DNA of 54,835 bases from NCBI GenBank assembly GCA_016874095.1, contig VGVH01000014.1:1-54835 (forward strand), read 5' to 3'. Of this stretch, positions 36,897 through 44,577 are shown one piece after another; position 1 is the stretch's first letter; every line of letters starts with the position of its first letter. Both the position numbers and the translations under genes were made by a program. The notes beneath the pieces were generated by a model. It did no database searches. It was given only the letters and a program-made list of their open reading frames with translations, and was not told the origin of the DNA. Source of the stretch: Gammaproteobacteria bacterium. GTDB taxonomy: Bacteria > Pseudomonadota > Gammaproteobacteria > Steroidobacterales > GCA-2729495.

Positions 36897-38315
36897 TCAC
36901 TGGGCGTAGACCCAGCGCAACAGGGCGTTCTGCGCCTCCTCACCCCAGCCGGTCGCGTTCTGGATCATGGTGACCGCGAACCGGCGGCCCGAAGCCGCCT
37001 GGACGTACCCGGACATTGCGCGCACTCCGTTCAGCGTGCCGCTCTTCAGGTGCATCTGCCGCGCAAAGCGCTCTCTGCGGAAGCGACGCTCGACCGTGCC
37101 GTCGACGCCGGCGATGGCCAGCGAGGCCTCGAACTCCGCGGCGAACGGGCTTTGCGCCGCCGCCAGCAGCACGCGCGTGAGGTTGCGGGCCGAAATGCGC
37201 GTCTCGCGCGACAGCCCGGCACCATTGCCGACGTTGAGTTCCGGCAATTCCAGCCCGGCCTTCGCCAGCTCGACCTGGACAGCCCGCTGCCCCTTGTCCA
37301 CGGTCGCCGGAGCGCCAAAACGCTCGGCCCCCAGGGTCAGCAGCAAATGACGCGCCATCACGTTGTTGCTGAACTTGTTGATCGAGGCGACGACGTCGCC
37401 GAGCGGCACGGACTCCAGCGACGCCAGTGCCGTGGCGTCTGGCGGCACGGCACGCCGTGCCATGCCGCCGCGAAGTATCCCGCCCGACTCCTGCCACAGG
37501 GCGCGGAACAAGCCGTAGGCGTAGTCGGGAGCCTTCATCAGGCTGCGGGTGACTTCGTAGTCGCGACATTGCCGGCTGAATCGCCCGGTGAAGGTCGCTT
37601 CGTCATGGCCGTTGACGGCAGCGACGGAGAAATTGATGCGGTTCGCCCTGGCGCCGCACTTGCCGTCGACGAGCTGGATCTGGTTCCGGATGGTGAGATT
37701 GGCGGGCAGCGGATCGGCCCGGATTTCGACACGTCGGCCCGCCGGATCGGGCCTGAAGCTGAATTTCACGGCCTGGAAATTGACCAGCAGCGCATCCGGT
37801 ATGACGTTGTAGGGGTTGTACGGCCGACCGTCGAAATCGCCCGGCCGTAGATCCCCTACTTCGTAATAGGTGTTGTCGATGACGACGTCGCCGCGGATTT
37901 CGCGGATCCCGCTTTGCTTCAGTTCCCGGATGAGCAGCCAGAAGCGCTCGATGACCAGGAACGGGTCGCCGAACCCCTTGAGATAGAGGTCGCCGTCGAG
38001 GACGCCCGCCCGGGGCGCGACCGTGGCGAAGGCATGCGTCCGCCAGGTGTAGGCGGGACCGAGCGCCTCGAGGCCCGCGAACGTGGTGACGAGCTTGATG
38101 GTGGACGCCGGATTGCGCGGGACGTCGGCGTTGTGGGCGAGCAGCGGCGCGGTCTTGCCGATTTCCTGCACGTAGGCGCTGAAGCCGCCGGCAGGCACCT
38201 TGCCCTTCGCCAGGGCAGCACTGACCGCCGGAGGAAGCCCCTGCGCCGCCTGCGCGGCAGCGGCGATGAAGCCAATGCAAAGACTCAACGCAGCCGGCAA
38301 TGCTCTGGCGTGCAT
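36897..38315 (-). CDS. dacB: D-alanyl-D-alanine carboxypeptidase/endopeptidase (PBP4)
   Basis: This is a 472-residue periplasmic class C low-molecular-weight penicillin-binding protein. After a signal peptide (LSLCIGFIAAAAQA) come the three active-site motifs: SxxK in NPASTIKLVTT, SxN in INKFSNNVMARHLL and KTG as MHLKSGTLNGVRAMSGY. It trims peptidoglycan cross-links and stem peptides. The ATG at 38315 begins the signal peptide; an upstream open extension lacks protein character. The divergent DUF3187 gene starts 31 bases away, so the promoters overlap. Confidence 0.95.
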   Translation of the reverse strand: MHARALPAALSLCIGFIAAAAQAAQGLPPAVSAALAKGKVPAGGFSAYVQEIGKTAPLLAHNADVPRNPASTIKLVTTFAGLEALGPAYTWRTHAFATVAPRAGVLDGDLYLKGFGDPFLVIERFWLLIRELKQSGIREIRGDVVIDNTYYEVGDLRPGDFDGRPYNPYNVIPDALLVNFQAVKFSFRPDPAGRRVEIRADPLPANLTIRNQIQLVDGKCGARANRINFSVAAVNGHDEATFTGRFSRQCRDYEVTRSLMKAPDYAYGLFRALWQESGGILRGGMARRAVPPDATALASLESVPLGDVVASINKFSNNVMARHLLLTLGAERFGAPATVDKGQRAVQVELAKAGLELPELNVGNGAGLSRETRISARNLTRVLLAAAQSPFAAEFEASLAIAGVDGTVERRFRRERFARQMHLKSGTLNGVRAMSGYVQAASGRRFAVTMIQNATGWGEEAQNALLRWVYAQ

Positions 38316-38346
38316 CCTTGACGGGGCCCGGGGTGTGACAACAACA

Positions 38347-39420
38347 ATGACCGGCGTGATTGTGCCGAATGCGGGCAGCGAGGGTCTAGTGCCGCGGAAC
38401 GGGAACTCCCGGGGCCGCAGGCCCGCGCCCGTCGTCCTGATGCTGTCGGCCGGCGTGATGCTTGCCGGCGTGGTGCTTGCCACCGCAGCTGGCGCCGCGC
38501 CGCGCTTCCACGTGATCAATCGCGGCCCACTCACCGGGCTCATCGGTGTCCCCGACGGATTCACGGCCACCGGCCCATCGACGATCGAACTCGCCTGGGA
38601 CATCGCAAGTCATTCCTACGCCGGCAGCGTGGCCGTGCCGGATGGGCCGGTCGAGTCGGCCGGGTTCGACGGCGAAACCCACGCCCTGACCCTGCGGGCA
38701 AGGCATGCCGTGCATTCGCGCCTGACGCTCACGCTCGAGGCGCCCTGGATCGCCCATGGCGGCGGATTTCTCGACCGCGGCATCGACCGCTGGCACGACT
38801 GGTTCGGACTGCGCGAGGGCGTGCGCCCCGATCAGCCGACGGACGCGCTGCGCCATGAGTACACCGGCAGCGGGGCAGAGCTGCTCATCGACGATGCGAC
38901 TTGCGGCCTTGGCGACCTGCGGACGGGGCTGGCCTGGCGGGCATTCGGCGACGACTCCGGCGCACTGCGCCTCGACCTGATCGTCGAGGCGAAACTGCCC
39001 AGCGGGGACGCGCAACGGCTGACCGGCAGTGGCGGAACGGATGTCGCTGCAGGCATCCGCCTGAGCGATGCTTCTGCCGCCAACCGTTTCGCCTGGTCGC
39101 TCGGCATGGGCGCGGTAGCGGTAGGTGACACCGATGAACCGTTGCCGCCCGCCGAGGATCGCATCGCCTGGTGGGACGCTGCCCTCACCTGGGAGGCAAC
39201 GCAGGCATTGGACCTCGTGCTGCAATGGCAGGGCCAGACAGCCGCCTGGGAGAGCCGGCTCGAGGCGCTGGGGGATGCCGGGCACCAGCTCGGCGGCGGC
39301 GTTTTCTGGCAGGTGGCGCCGAGCTGGCGGCTGCAGTTCGGGATCTTCGAGGACATCTCGCCGGACACGGCGCCCGATTTCTCCGCGCAGCTCGGCCTGC
39401 GCTGGGAACCCGACCGGTAG
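38347..39420 (+). CDS. DUF3187 outer-membrane-type protein
   Basis: This is a protein of up to 357 residues with an N-terminal hydrophobic signal (VVLMLSAGVMLAGVVLATAAGAA). Alternating strands in the DUF3187 pattern follow, including RGPLTGLIGVP, TLEAPWIAHGGGFLDRGID and the C-terminal LRWEPDR. It is probably a beta-barrel or periplasmic beta protein of unknown role. The start is uncertain. ATG 38347 has no ribosome site, while GTG 38389 has AGGG four bases upstream and gives a shorter, more normal signal peptide. Confidence 0.75.
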   Translation: MTGVIVPNAGSEGLVPRNGNSRGRRPAPVVLMLSAGVMLAGVVLATAAGAAPRFHVINRGPLTGLIGVPDGFTATGPSTIELAWDIASHSYAGSVAVPDGPVESAGFDGETHALTLRARHAVHSRLTLTLEAPWIAHGGGFLDRGIDRWHDWFGLREGVRPDQPTDALRHEYTGSGAELLIDDATCGLGDLRTGLAWRAFGDDSGALRLDLIVEAKLPSGDAQRLTGSGGTDVAAGIRLSDASAANRFAWSLGMGAVAVGDTDEPLPPAEDRIAWWDAALTWEATQALDLVLQWQGQTAAWESRLEALGDAGHQLGGGVFWQVAPSWRLQFGIFEDISPDTAPDFSAQLGLRWEPDR

Positions 39421-39425
39421 CCGGC

Positions 39426-41258
39426 CTACCGGCCGCGGCGTTTCGGTTTCTCGATGCCGAAGGAGCGCATGCGATCCGCCAGCGTCGTCGGCCGTATGCC
39501 CAGCAGTTCCGCTGCACCGCCCTTGCCGGACACACGCCAGCCTGTCGCTTCCAGGGCGGCAACGAGGTTGCGGCGTTGTGCGTCACGCATCGCTGCTTCG
39601 GTCACGACGACGGGCGTCACTGCGACCGGGTCTGCCGCCCGAGCCGGAGCCTGCAGGCCGTCCGCCGGTACGCCTGCCTCCGTCAGTGACAGATCGAGAC
39701 GCAGGGCCCCGCCGCGCGAGAGGATTACCGCGCGCTCGATGACGTTTTTCAGTTCGCGCACGTTGCCCGGCCAGTCGTAGCGCTTAAGCGCCTCGACCTG
39801 GGCTTCGCTGAACTGCAGCGGGGCCCGGCCGAACTGGCGGCAGACCTGGTCGAGGAAATGGCCGGCAAGCTGGATCACGTCGTTGCCCCGCTTGCGCAGC
39901 GGCGGCACCTGCACCGGGAAGACGCTAAGCCGGTAGTAGAGATCCTCGCGAAACTCACCGGCCTCCACCGCCTTCTCCAGGTCCTTGTTGGTCGCCGCGA
40001 TGACACGGACATCGACCTTGCGTGTCTTGTCGTCGCCGACGCGCTCGAACTCCTGTTCCTGGAGTACGCGCAGCAGTTTTCCCTGCAGGGCGAGCGGAAT
40101 TTCCCCCACTTCGTCGAGGAATATCGTCCCGCCATCCGCCAGCTCGAAGCGCCCCACCCGGTCGCGATGTGCGCCCGTGAACGCGCCGCGGACGTGGCCG
40201 AAGAACTCGCTTTCGAAAAGTTCCTGGGGAATCGCCGCGCAGTTGACCTTCACCAGCGGCCCGTCGGCCCGGCGGCTGCGGCCGTGGATGGCATGGGCAA
40301 CCAGTTCCTTGCCCGAACCCGTCTCGCCGATGATCAGCACGCTCGCCGGAGTCCCCGCCACGGCATCGATGCGCGCGAGCATCGCAGCCAGCGCCGGACT
40401 CTCGCCGACGATGCGGCCGTAGTTCATCGACAGGTTCACTTCCTCGCGCAGGTAGTCGCGCTCGCGCTCGAGTTCCTCCTTCAGCCGGGCGATTTCGCCA
40501 TAGGCTTCCCGCAACCGCGCTTCGGAGCGGTTGCGCTCGGTGACGTCCTTGCTGGCGACGAGCAGGCGAACCACCTCGCCCTGCGCGTCGCGCTCGGCGC
40601 GCGCAGACAACAACACGTCGATGACGTCGCCGGAGCGGGTCAGCATCTGGCGCGGGACGTTCTGCATACCGCCGAGGCTGATCAGCTCCTGCAGGCGCCC
40701 GCCCATGAGCGGCCGGCGTGATTCGTCGGTGACGAAATCGAGGATCGAGCGGCCGATGACCTCCTTGCGCTGGTAGCCGAGTTTTTCCAGCCAGTGGTTG
40801 CTGACGGCGATGATCCGGCCGTCCTTGTCGACGGTATGGAGCATCGTGGGCGTGGATTCGTAGAGGTCGATGTAACGGCGCTCGTAGCGCTCCCGATCGC
40901 TGGGCTCGCGGAACAGCGACACCGAGTAGAGGAAATTGGTCGTGCCGGGCTCGAACACGGGCACCGTGGTAGCCAGCAGATCAAGCGCCGCACCGTCGTG
41001 TGTCACGAAAGTGACCGCTACCCGATCGAGCCGTCCCGTGCGCCGCAGCTGTGGCACGTACTCCTGGCGGATCCGCTCGGCGCTCGCGGGGGTGGCGAGA
41101 TCCTCGGGCCGCTTGCCGCGCAGGTCGTCGCGGCTGTAGCCGGTCCGCCGATGCCACTCGTCGCTGATGTCGACGAACCGGCCTTCGCGGTCCATGACGG
41201 AGACCAGCAGCGGCAAGCTGTGCAGCAGGCCCACGCTGTCGGGTGTCGGTGTCGCCAT
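39426..41258 (-). CDS. PAS-PAS sigma-54-dependent activator
   Basis: This is a 610-residue bacterial enhancer-binding protein. Two PAS sensor domains (about 10-120 and 130-245) and a coiled-coil linker ([18 protein letters not shown]) precede the AAA+ domain. That domain has Walker A GETGSGKE (near 315), the sigma-54 contact loop GAFTGA (near 360) and Walker [11 protein letters not shown]-terminal Fis-type HTH ([18 protein letters not shown]) ends the protein. No receiver domain is present, so PAS domains must sense the signal directly or bind partners. It is divergent from a near-consensus sigma-54 promoter at 41370, its likely target, with TTTTTCGT-type repeats between them. Confidence 0.95.
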   Translation of the reverse strand: MATPTPDSVGLLHSLPLLVSVMDREGRFVDISDEWHRRTGYSRDDLRGKRPEDLATPASAERIRQEYVPQLRRTGRLDRVAVTFVTHDGAALDLLATTVPVFEPGTTNFLYSVSLFREPSDRERYERRYIDLYESTPTMLHTVDKDGRIIAVSNHWLEKLGYQRKEVIGRSILDFVTDESRRPLMGGRLQELISLGGMQNVPRQMLTRSGDVIDVLLSARAERDAQGEVVRLLVASKDVTERNRSEARLREAYGEIARLKEELERERDYLREEVNLSMNYGRIVGESPALAAMLARIDAVAGTPASVLIIGETGSGKELVAHAIHGRSRRADGPLVKVNCAAIPQELFESEFFGHVRGAFTGAHRDRVGRFELADGGTIFLDEVGEIPLALQGKLLRVLQEQEFERVGDDKTRKVDVRVIAATNKDLEKAVEAGEFREDLYYRLSVFPVQVPPLRKRGNDVIQLAGHFLDQVCRQFGRAPLQFSEAQVEALKRYDWPGNVRELKNVIERAVILSRGGALRLDLSLTEAGVPADGLQAPARAADPVAVTPVVVTEAAMRDAQRRNLVAALEATGWRVSGKGGAAELLGIRPTTLADRMRSFGIEKPKRRGR

Positions 41259-41273
41259 AACCGAAGAGTCTAC

Positions 41274-41331
41274 GATTTTTCGTGTTCTTTGACTCCGGTT
41301 TTTCGTAAATCACGGAATTCCGTAAAACCGG
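41274..41331. promoter_or_regulatory. Repeat/dyad cluster upstream of the sigma-54 promoter (probable UAS)
   Basis: TTTTTCGT occurs at 41276-41283 and 41299-41306. CCGGTTTTTCG (41295-41305) is inverted as CGTAAAACCGG (41321-41331) with one mismatch. Between them is a perfect 12-bp palindrome, ACGGAATTCCGT (41312-41323). The cluster lies about 40-95 bp upstream of the -24 element and next to the activator gene start. I infer enhancer sites for the 39426 activator. Confidence 0.6.
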
Positions 41332-41369
41332 TCATTCATTAACTGTTTGATTTTATATCAATTTTTGAC

Positions 41370-41385
41370 TGGCACGAATCCTGCT
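41370..41385 (+). promoter_or_regulatory. Sigma-54 (-24/-12) promoter
   Basis: TGGCACG (41370-41376), four bases, then CTGCT (41381-41385) matches the RpoN consensus with GG and GC separated by exactly 10 bases. Only the first base of the -12 element deviates. An AT-rich stretch (41341-41368) lies immediately upstream and could bind IHF. Transcription would start near 41396 and run toward the small frame at 41445. Confidence 0.8.
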
Positions 41386-41444
41386 ATACCTCAGCATGCC
41401 GGACCAATCGACTGCCCCGGCATGCGCGAAAGAAGGATGAGGAC

Positions 41445-41609
41445 ATGGTTATCGTGAAGGGAGCATTCAACGCACCCCGGGAACGCCTGCCGGCACTCGC
41501 TCTGGCAATGCTGGTCACGGTGCTGGTGTTTGCTGCCATCAATGCGGGGTTTACGCCCCACGCTGCAGACGTCAGCGGCCGGACCCAGCTGGAGGCCATC
41601 GAGGCCTGA
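41445..41609 (+). CDS. 54-residue single-span membrane peptide under sigma-54 control
   Basis: This is a short frame with a strong ribosome site (GAAGGATGAGGAC) directly before ATG 41445. The peptide has a basic N-terminus (VIVKGAFNAPRERL), one hydrophobic helix (about 17-33, LALAMLVTVLVFAAINA) and a polar, acidic tail ending QLEAIEA. I recognise no family. The only upstream promoter is the sigma-54 element, and the divergent gene is a sigma-54 activator, so it is probably the regulated product. A structured region and a T-run follow. Short length is the main reason for caution. Confidence 0.6.
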   Translation: MVIVKGAFNAPRERLPALALAMLVTVLVFAAINAGFTPHAADVSGRTQLEAIEA

Positions 41610-41671
41610 GAAAACCGACTTCGTGGGTCTGGTGCGGGCTGCATCCTCCCCCGCCCGCCAGCCCACGGATT

Positions 41672-41720
41672 CCGGCCGGAGACGGCCGGTCGCGCCGGCG
41701 GACATCCCCCCTGCCGGCGC
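41672..41720 (+). other. Two strong hairpins downstream of the small peptide gene
   Basis: CCGGCC (41672-41677) pairs with GGCCGG (41684-41689) across six bases. GCGCCGGC (41692-41699) pairs with GCCGGCGC (41713-41720) across 13 bases. Together with the following terminator they make a continuous series of stems in the 3' part of the sigma-54 transcript. This could be a 3'-UTR structure or a small RNA; no known RNA family is recognised. Confidence 0.5.
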
Positions 41721-41722
41721 CT

Positions 41723-41798
41723 GAGGGCTCGCATGGCGTCTCCTGTCGGGGACGCGAGTCGCCCAAAAGATTCAGCCGTGCGAGCCCTCGTTTTTTTT
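41723..41798 (+). terminator. Long-stem intrinsic terminator ending in T8
   Basis: A 15-bp stem, 41723-41737 with 41775-41789 (one G-U pair), has a 37-base loop that itself can fold. Eight T residues follow at 41791-41798. On the + strand this would terminate the small-peptide transcript. The descending arm and T-run lie inside the last codons of the convergent PGPGW gene. Confidence 0.65.
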
Positions 41799-42062
41799 CC
41801 CGTTGCCGGTCGTGACCTGACGGGTCCGGTTGATGAGCGCCGCCAGCTGCTCCTTGCTCATCTTTTCCTTGATGCGGTGGAGCCAGTACCGCGCCCAGGC
41901 GAACTCGATCGCGAGTATCGCCAGTCCACCGGCGATCATCAGGAGACCCGGCCCGGGCGTAAAAATCATCAGGACGCCGAGCAGCGCCGCCGTGCCACCG
42001 ATTACGGCGATGGTGATGCGACGCGCGATGCGATAACCGCGTTTGCCGAGTTCGGCTAACAG
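41772..42062 (-). CDS. PGPGW-family membrane protein (start uncertain)
   Basis: This is a small inner-membrane protein of about 96 residues with two hydrophobic helices around FTPGPGLLMIAGG, followed by LAILAIEFAWARYWLHRIKE and a polar tail. This is the PGPGW transmembrane family of unknown function. No ATG, GTG or TTG lies at a sensible place; a CTG at 42062 has GGGG upstream, and the frame stays open to an ATG at 42242 that overlaps the neighbouring gene. Its final codons are shared with the terminator of the small-peptide gene. Confidence 0.6.
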   Translation of the reverse strand: MLAELGKRGYRIARRITIAVIGGTAALLGVLMIFTPGPGLLMIAGGLAILAIEFAWARYWLHRIKEKMSKEQLAALINRTRQVTTGNGKKNEGSHG

Positions 42063-42143
42063 TTTGAAACCCCGTGGAGCGGACTGGCGACAGCGGCCCC
42101 TGCCGCGGATGGTAACACCTGCGGTCGATCGGGCTGCCGCTGC

Positions 42144-42149
42144 TAGAAT
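42144..42149 (+). promoter_or_regulatory. -10-like TAGAAT ahead of the 42160 gene
   Basis: TAGAAT ends ten bases before GTG 42160 and overlaps an alternative ATG at 42148. This favours the GTG as the start and a leaderless or very short-leader transcript. Confidence 0.4.
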
Positions 42150-42159
42150 GCCCGCCGCC

Positions 42160-42672
42160 GTGCGCAACCGACTGTATGCAATTGCCGCACTTGCCGGCTT
42201 CGTCGCCGCCACGCTGGCCGTGCCAGGAACTGCGGCCGGCACGACCGCTGTCGAGGGCTACGCCGAAGTGTCGGTGCGCCAGGCCGACGAGGCTGGCTCG
42301 CGCCTGACGGATCGCGTGCCCTTTCGCCTCGATATCGCGCTGCGCTGCCCTGCCGGCACCACCACCACCGAGCTGTTCGCTTCCATCGCCGACTCGGCGA
42401 GAGCGGAAGCACTGGCGTCGGGAACCTCAGGCGTCAGCTGGCTGATCGAGGTACCGCGTGCGCAGCTCGCCTGGCTCGATCCCTTGACGCGCACCTGCGC
42501 AGCCGCAGCGGCGCAACGCCAGCCGGACGAGCGGGATGCTGGCGGCGCGAACTGGTACCGCATGCGCTCCGGCACGCAGGCCTACGTCACGCTGACCTGC
42601 GCGGGCGATTCGGGAACGGCGGCGAGGCATGCCGACAGCACACCCCTGACGCTCTGGTTCAGTTGCCCTTGA
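42160..42672 (+). CDS. Secreted protein of unknown function
   Basis: This 170-residue protein has a clear signal peptide (RLYAIAALAGFVAATLAVPG, cleaved near TAAG). The mature part has four cysteines (ALRCPAG, RTCAAA, LTCAGD and the C-terminal FSCP), possibly forming two disulfides. I recognise no family. GTG 42160 is preferred over ATG 42148 because of the -10-like element and the normal signal-peptide N-region. The last 14 bases overlap the end of the convergent hydrolase gene. Confidence 0.6.
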   Translation: MRNRLYAIAALAGFVAATLAVPGTAAGTTAVEGYAEVSVRQADEAGSRLTDRVPFRLDIALRCPAGTTTTELFASIADSARAEALASGTSGVSWLIEVPRAQLAWLDPLTRTCAAAAAQRQPDERDAGGANWYRMRSGTQAYVTLTCAGDSGTAARHADSTPLTLWFSCP

Positions 42673-43516
42673 GGTGCTTGCCGAGGAAGGCGAGTGTGCG
42701 CCGCCAGCTGTCTTCCGCCGCCACCGGCTCGTAGCTAGTCCCCGACGGGTTCGCGAAGGCATGCTGGGCGCCCTCGTAGACGTGCACTTCGACGTCCTTG
42801 CCGAGCTTGCGCATGTTCGCCTCGAACGCCGCGACGGTGGGCAGCGGGATGACCGGATCCTTTGTGCCGAAGAAGCCGATGACGGGCATGGTCAGCGGCG
42901 CCAGGTCGGCCTCCGGCACGTTCACTGAGCCGTAGTAGATGACCGCTGCGTCGAGATCCTTCGGCAGGACCAACGCCGCGCGCAGCGACCAGCGGCCACC
43001 AAGGCACCAGCCGATGGATCCGATCCGTTCGGCACCGGTCGACTTCAGCAGGTAGGCGTAGGCCTGGCGCAGGTTCTCCTCGCCTGGAGCCGGATTGGCG
43101 GTCAGGCCCTGCGACAACGGCATGGCGCTTTTCACATCGCTGGCACTGCGGCCCTGGTAGAGATCGACCGCCAGCGCCACATAGCCCTCGGCCGCCAGGC
43201 GCTCGGCCTCGTCACGGACGTTGTCGTTCAGACCCCACCACTCGTGGATGACGATGAGCCCTGGCAGCCCGGGCCTGGCGTCCTTCGGCCGCGCGAGCCA
43301 GCCGGTCACGGGCTTGCCGTCCACTGTGGCGTACTCCACCGCCTCGGCGACTACCGGCTGGGTGGGGGGCGTCGTTGCGGCAGGCGTCGCCACCGGCGTG
43401 TCGTGCGCATGGCCGGCGGCCATGCGGGCATCGTCTTCCTGTGCAGGAGACGCTGGCACCACCCCGGCAGGAAGAACCGCGAGCAGGAAGAATGCTGCTG
43501 CCAGGTATGTTCGCAT
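42659..43516 (-). CDS. Exported dienelactone-hydrolase-family protein
   Basis: This 285-residue protein has a signal peptide (LAAAFFLLAVLPAGVVPA) and a dienelactone hydrolase fold. The nucleophile Cys is near 169 in GSIGWCLGGRW, the HEWWGLND segment carries the conserved Glu, and FFGTKDPVIP and AQHAFANP carry the acid and His. Dienelactone hydrolases are normally cytosolic; export suggests a different ester substrate. It starts five bases after the korB stop and is probably the last gene of that operon. Confidence 0.88.
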   Translation of the reverse strand: MRTYLAAAFFLLAVLPAGVVPASPAQEDDARMAAGHAHDTPVATPAATTPPTQPVVAEAVEYATVDGKPVTGWLARPKDARPGLPGLIVIHEWWGLNDNVRDEAERLAAEGYVALAVDLYQGRSASDVKSAMPLSQGLTANPAPGEENLRQAYAYLLKSTGAERIGSIGWCLGGRWSLRAALVLPKDLDAAVIYYGSVNVPEADLAPLTMPVIGFFGTKDPVIPLPTVAAFEANMRKLGKDVEVHVYEGAQHAFANPSGTSYEPVAAEDSWRRTLAFLGKHLKGN

Positions 43517-43521
43517 GGTTA

Positions 43522-44577
43522 TTACCTGAATCTGTTCTGAATGGCATCCAAAGCTTTCTGCCCCGGATTGAGCGTCTCGTACGGCACGCTCGCCAGCGGG
43601 CCCTCGGGCAGCGACTGCACCTGCTGCAGGTCGGGCTGGCTGTCGTCGATGTAGAGCAGGCCCATGACGACTTCGCCCTTTGCCTGGTGGCGCGAGAGGT
43701 AGTCGAACGCAGCCGTGCGGTCGCGGGGATCGTAGTCGGCGCCGATCTTGCGCAGTAGCACGCGGCTGCCGTCGTGCAGGGTCACGGCCTGAACGCTGCC
43801 CTCGGCCTGTTCGCTCACGATTTCATCGGCGTATGGCACGAAGTCGGCATAGGTCGCCGCGTGCGCATGCTTGCGCGTGAAGTCGTAGCTCTTGGTCGAG
43901 CCCTCGTGGTCGTTGAAAGTGACGCAGGGCGAGATCACGTCCACCAGCGCGAAGCCGCGGTGGCGGATGGCCGCCTTCAGGATCGGGACCAGGTGCTGCT
44001 TGTCGCCGGAGAAGCTGCGGGCGACGAAAGTGCACCCGATCGCCAGAGCAAGCTGGCAGGGATCGATCGGCGGCTGCTGGTTCACCTCGCCCTTCTTCGC
44101 CTTGGTGCCCACATCTGCCGAGGCCGAGAACTGTCCCTTCGTGAGCCCGTAGACGCCGTTGTTCTCGATCACGTACAGCATGTCGAGATTGCGGCGGATC
44201 GCGTGGCAGAACTGGCCGAGGCCGATCGACAGCGTATCGCCGTCACCCGAAACCCCGACATAGGTCAGCTCGCCGTTCGCCGCGTTGGCGCCCGTGGCGA
44301 CCGATGGCATCCGGCCGTGCACGGAATTGAACCCATGTGACTGCGACGCGAAATAGGCCGGCGTCTTCGACGAACAGCCGATGCCGGAAAGCTTCGCCAG
44401 CCGGTGGGGCGGAATTGACAGCTCGAAGACGGCCTGGATCAGTGCCGCGGTGATCGAATCGTGCCCGCAACCCGCGCAGAGCGTCGATATGCCGCCCTCG
44501 TAGTCGCGGACGGTCAGCCCGAGCTCGTTGCGGGCGATCCCCGGGTGGGCGACCTTCGGTTTCGGGATGAAGCTCAT
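43522..44577 (-). CDS. korB: 2-oxoacid:ferredoxin oxidoreductase beta subunit
   Basis: This is the 351-residue thiamine-diphosphate and iron-sulfur subunit of a 2-oxoacid:acceptor oxidoreductase, probably 2-oxoglutarate. Cluster cysteines lie in STLCAGCGH and SGIGCSSKTP. The TPP site is SGDGDTLSIGLGQ plus YVIENNGVYGLTKGQ. Its ATG overlaps the korA stop (ATGA). With korA it oxidatively decarboxylates the oxoacid with CoA, reducing ferredoxin or the associated flavoprotein. Confidence 0.93.
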   Translation of the reverse strand: MSFIPKPKVAHPGIARNELGLTVRDYEGGISTLCAGCGHDSITAALIQAVFELSIPPHRLAKLSGIGCSSKTPAYFASQSHGFNSVHGRMPSVATGANAANGELTYVGVSGDGDTLSIGLGQFCHAIRRNLDMLYVIENNGVYGLTKGQFSASADVGTKAKKGEVNQQPPIDPCQLALAIGCTFVARSFSGDKQHLVPILKAAIRHRGFALVDVISPCVTFNDHEGSTKSYDFTRKHAHAATYADFVPYADEIVSEQAEGSVQAVTLHDGSRVLLRKIGADYDPRDRTAAFDYLSRHQAKGEVVMGLLYIDDSQPDLQQVQSLPEGPLASVPYETLNPGQKALDAIQNRFR

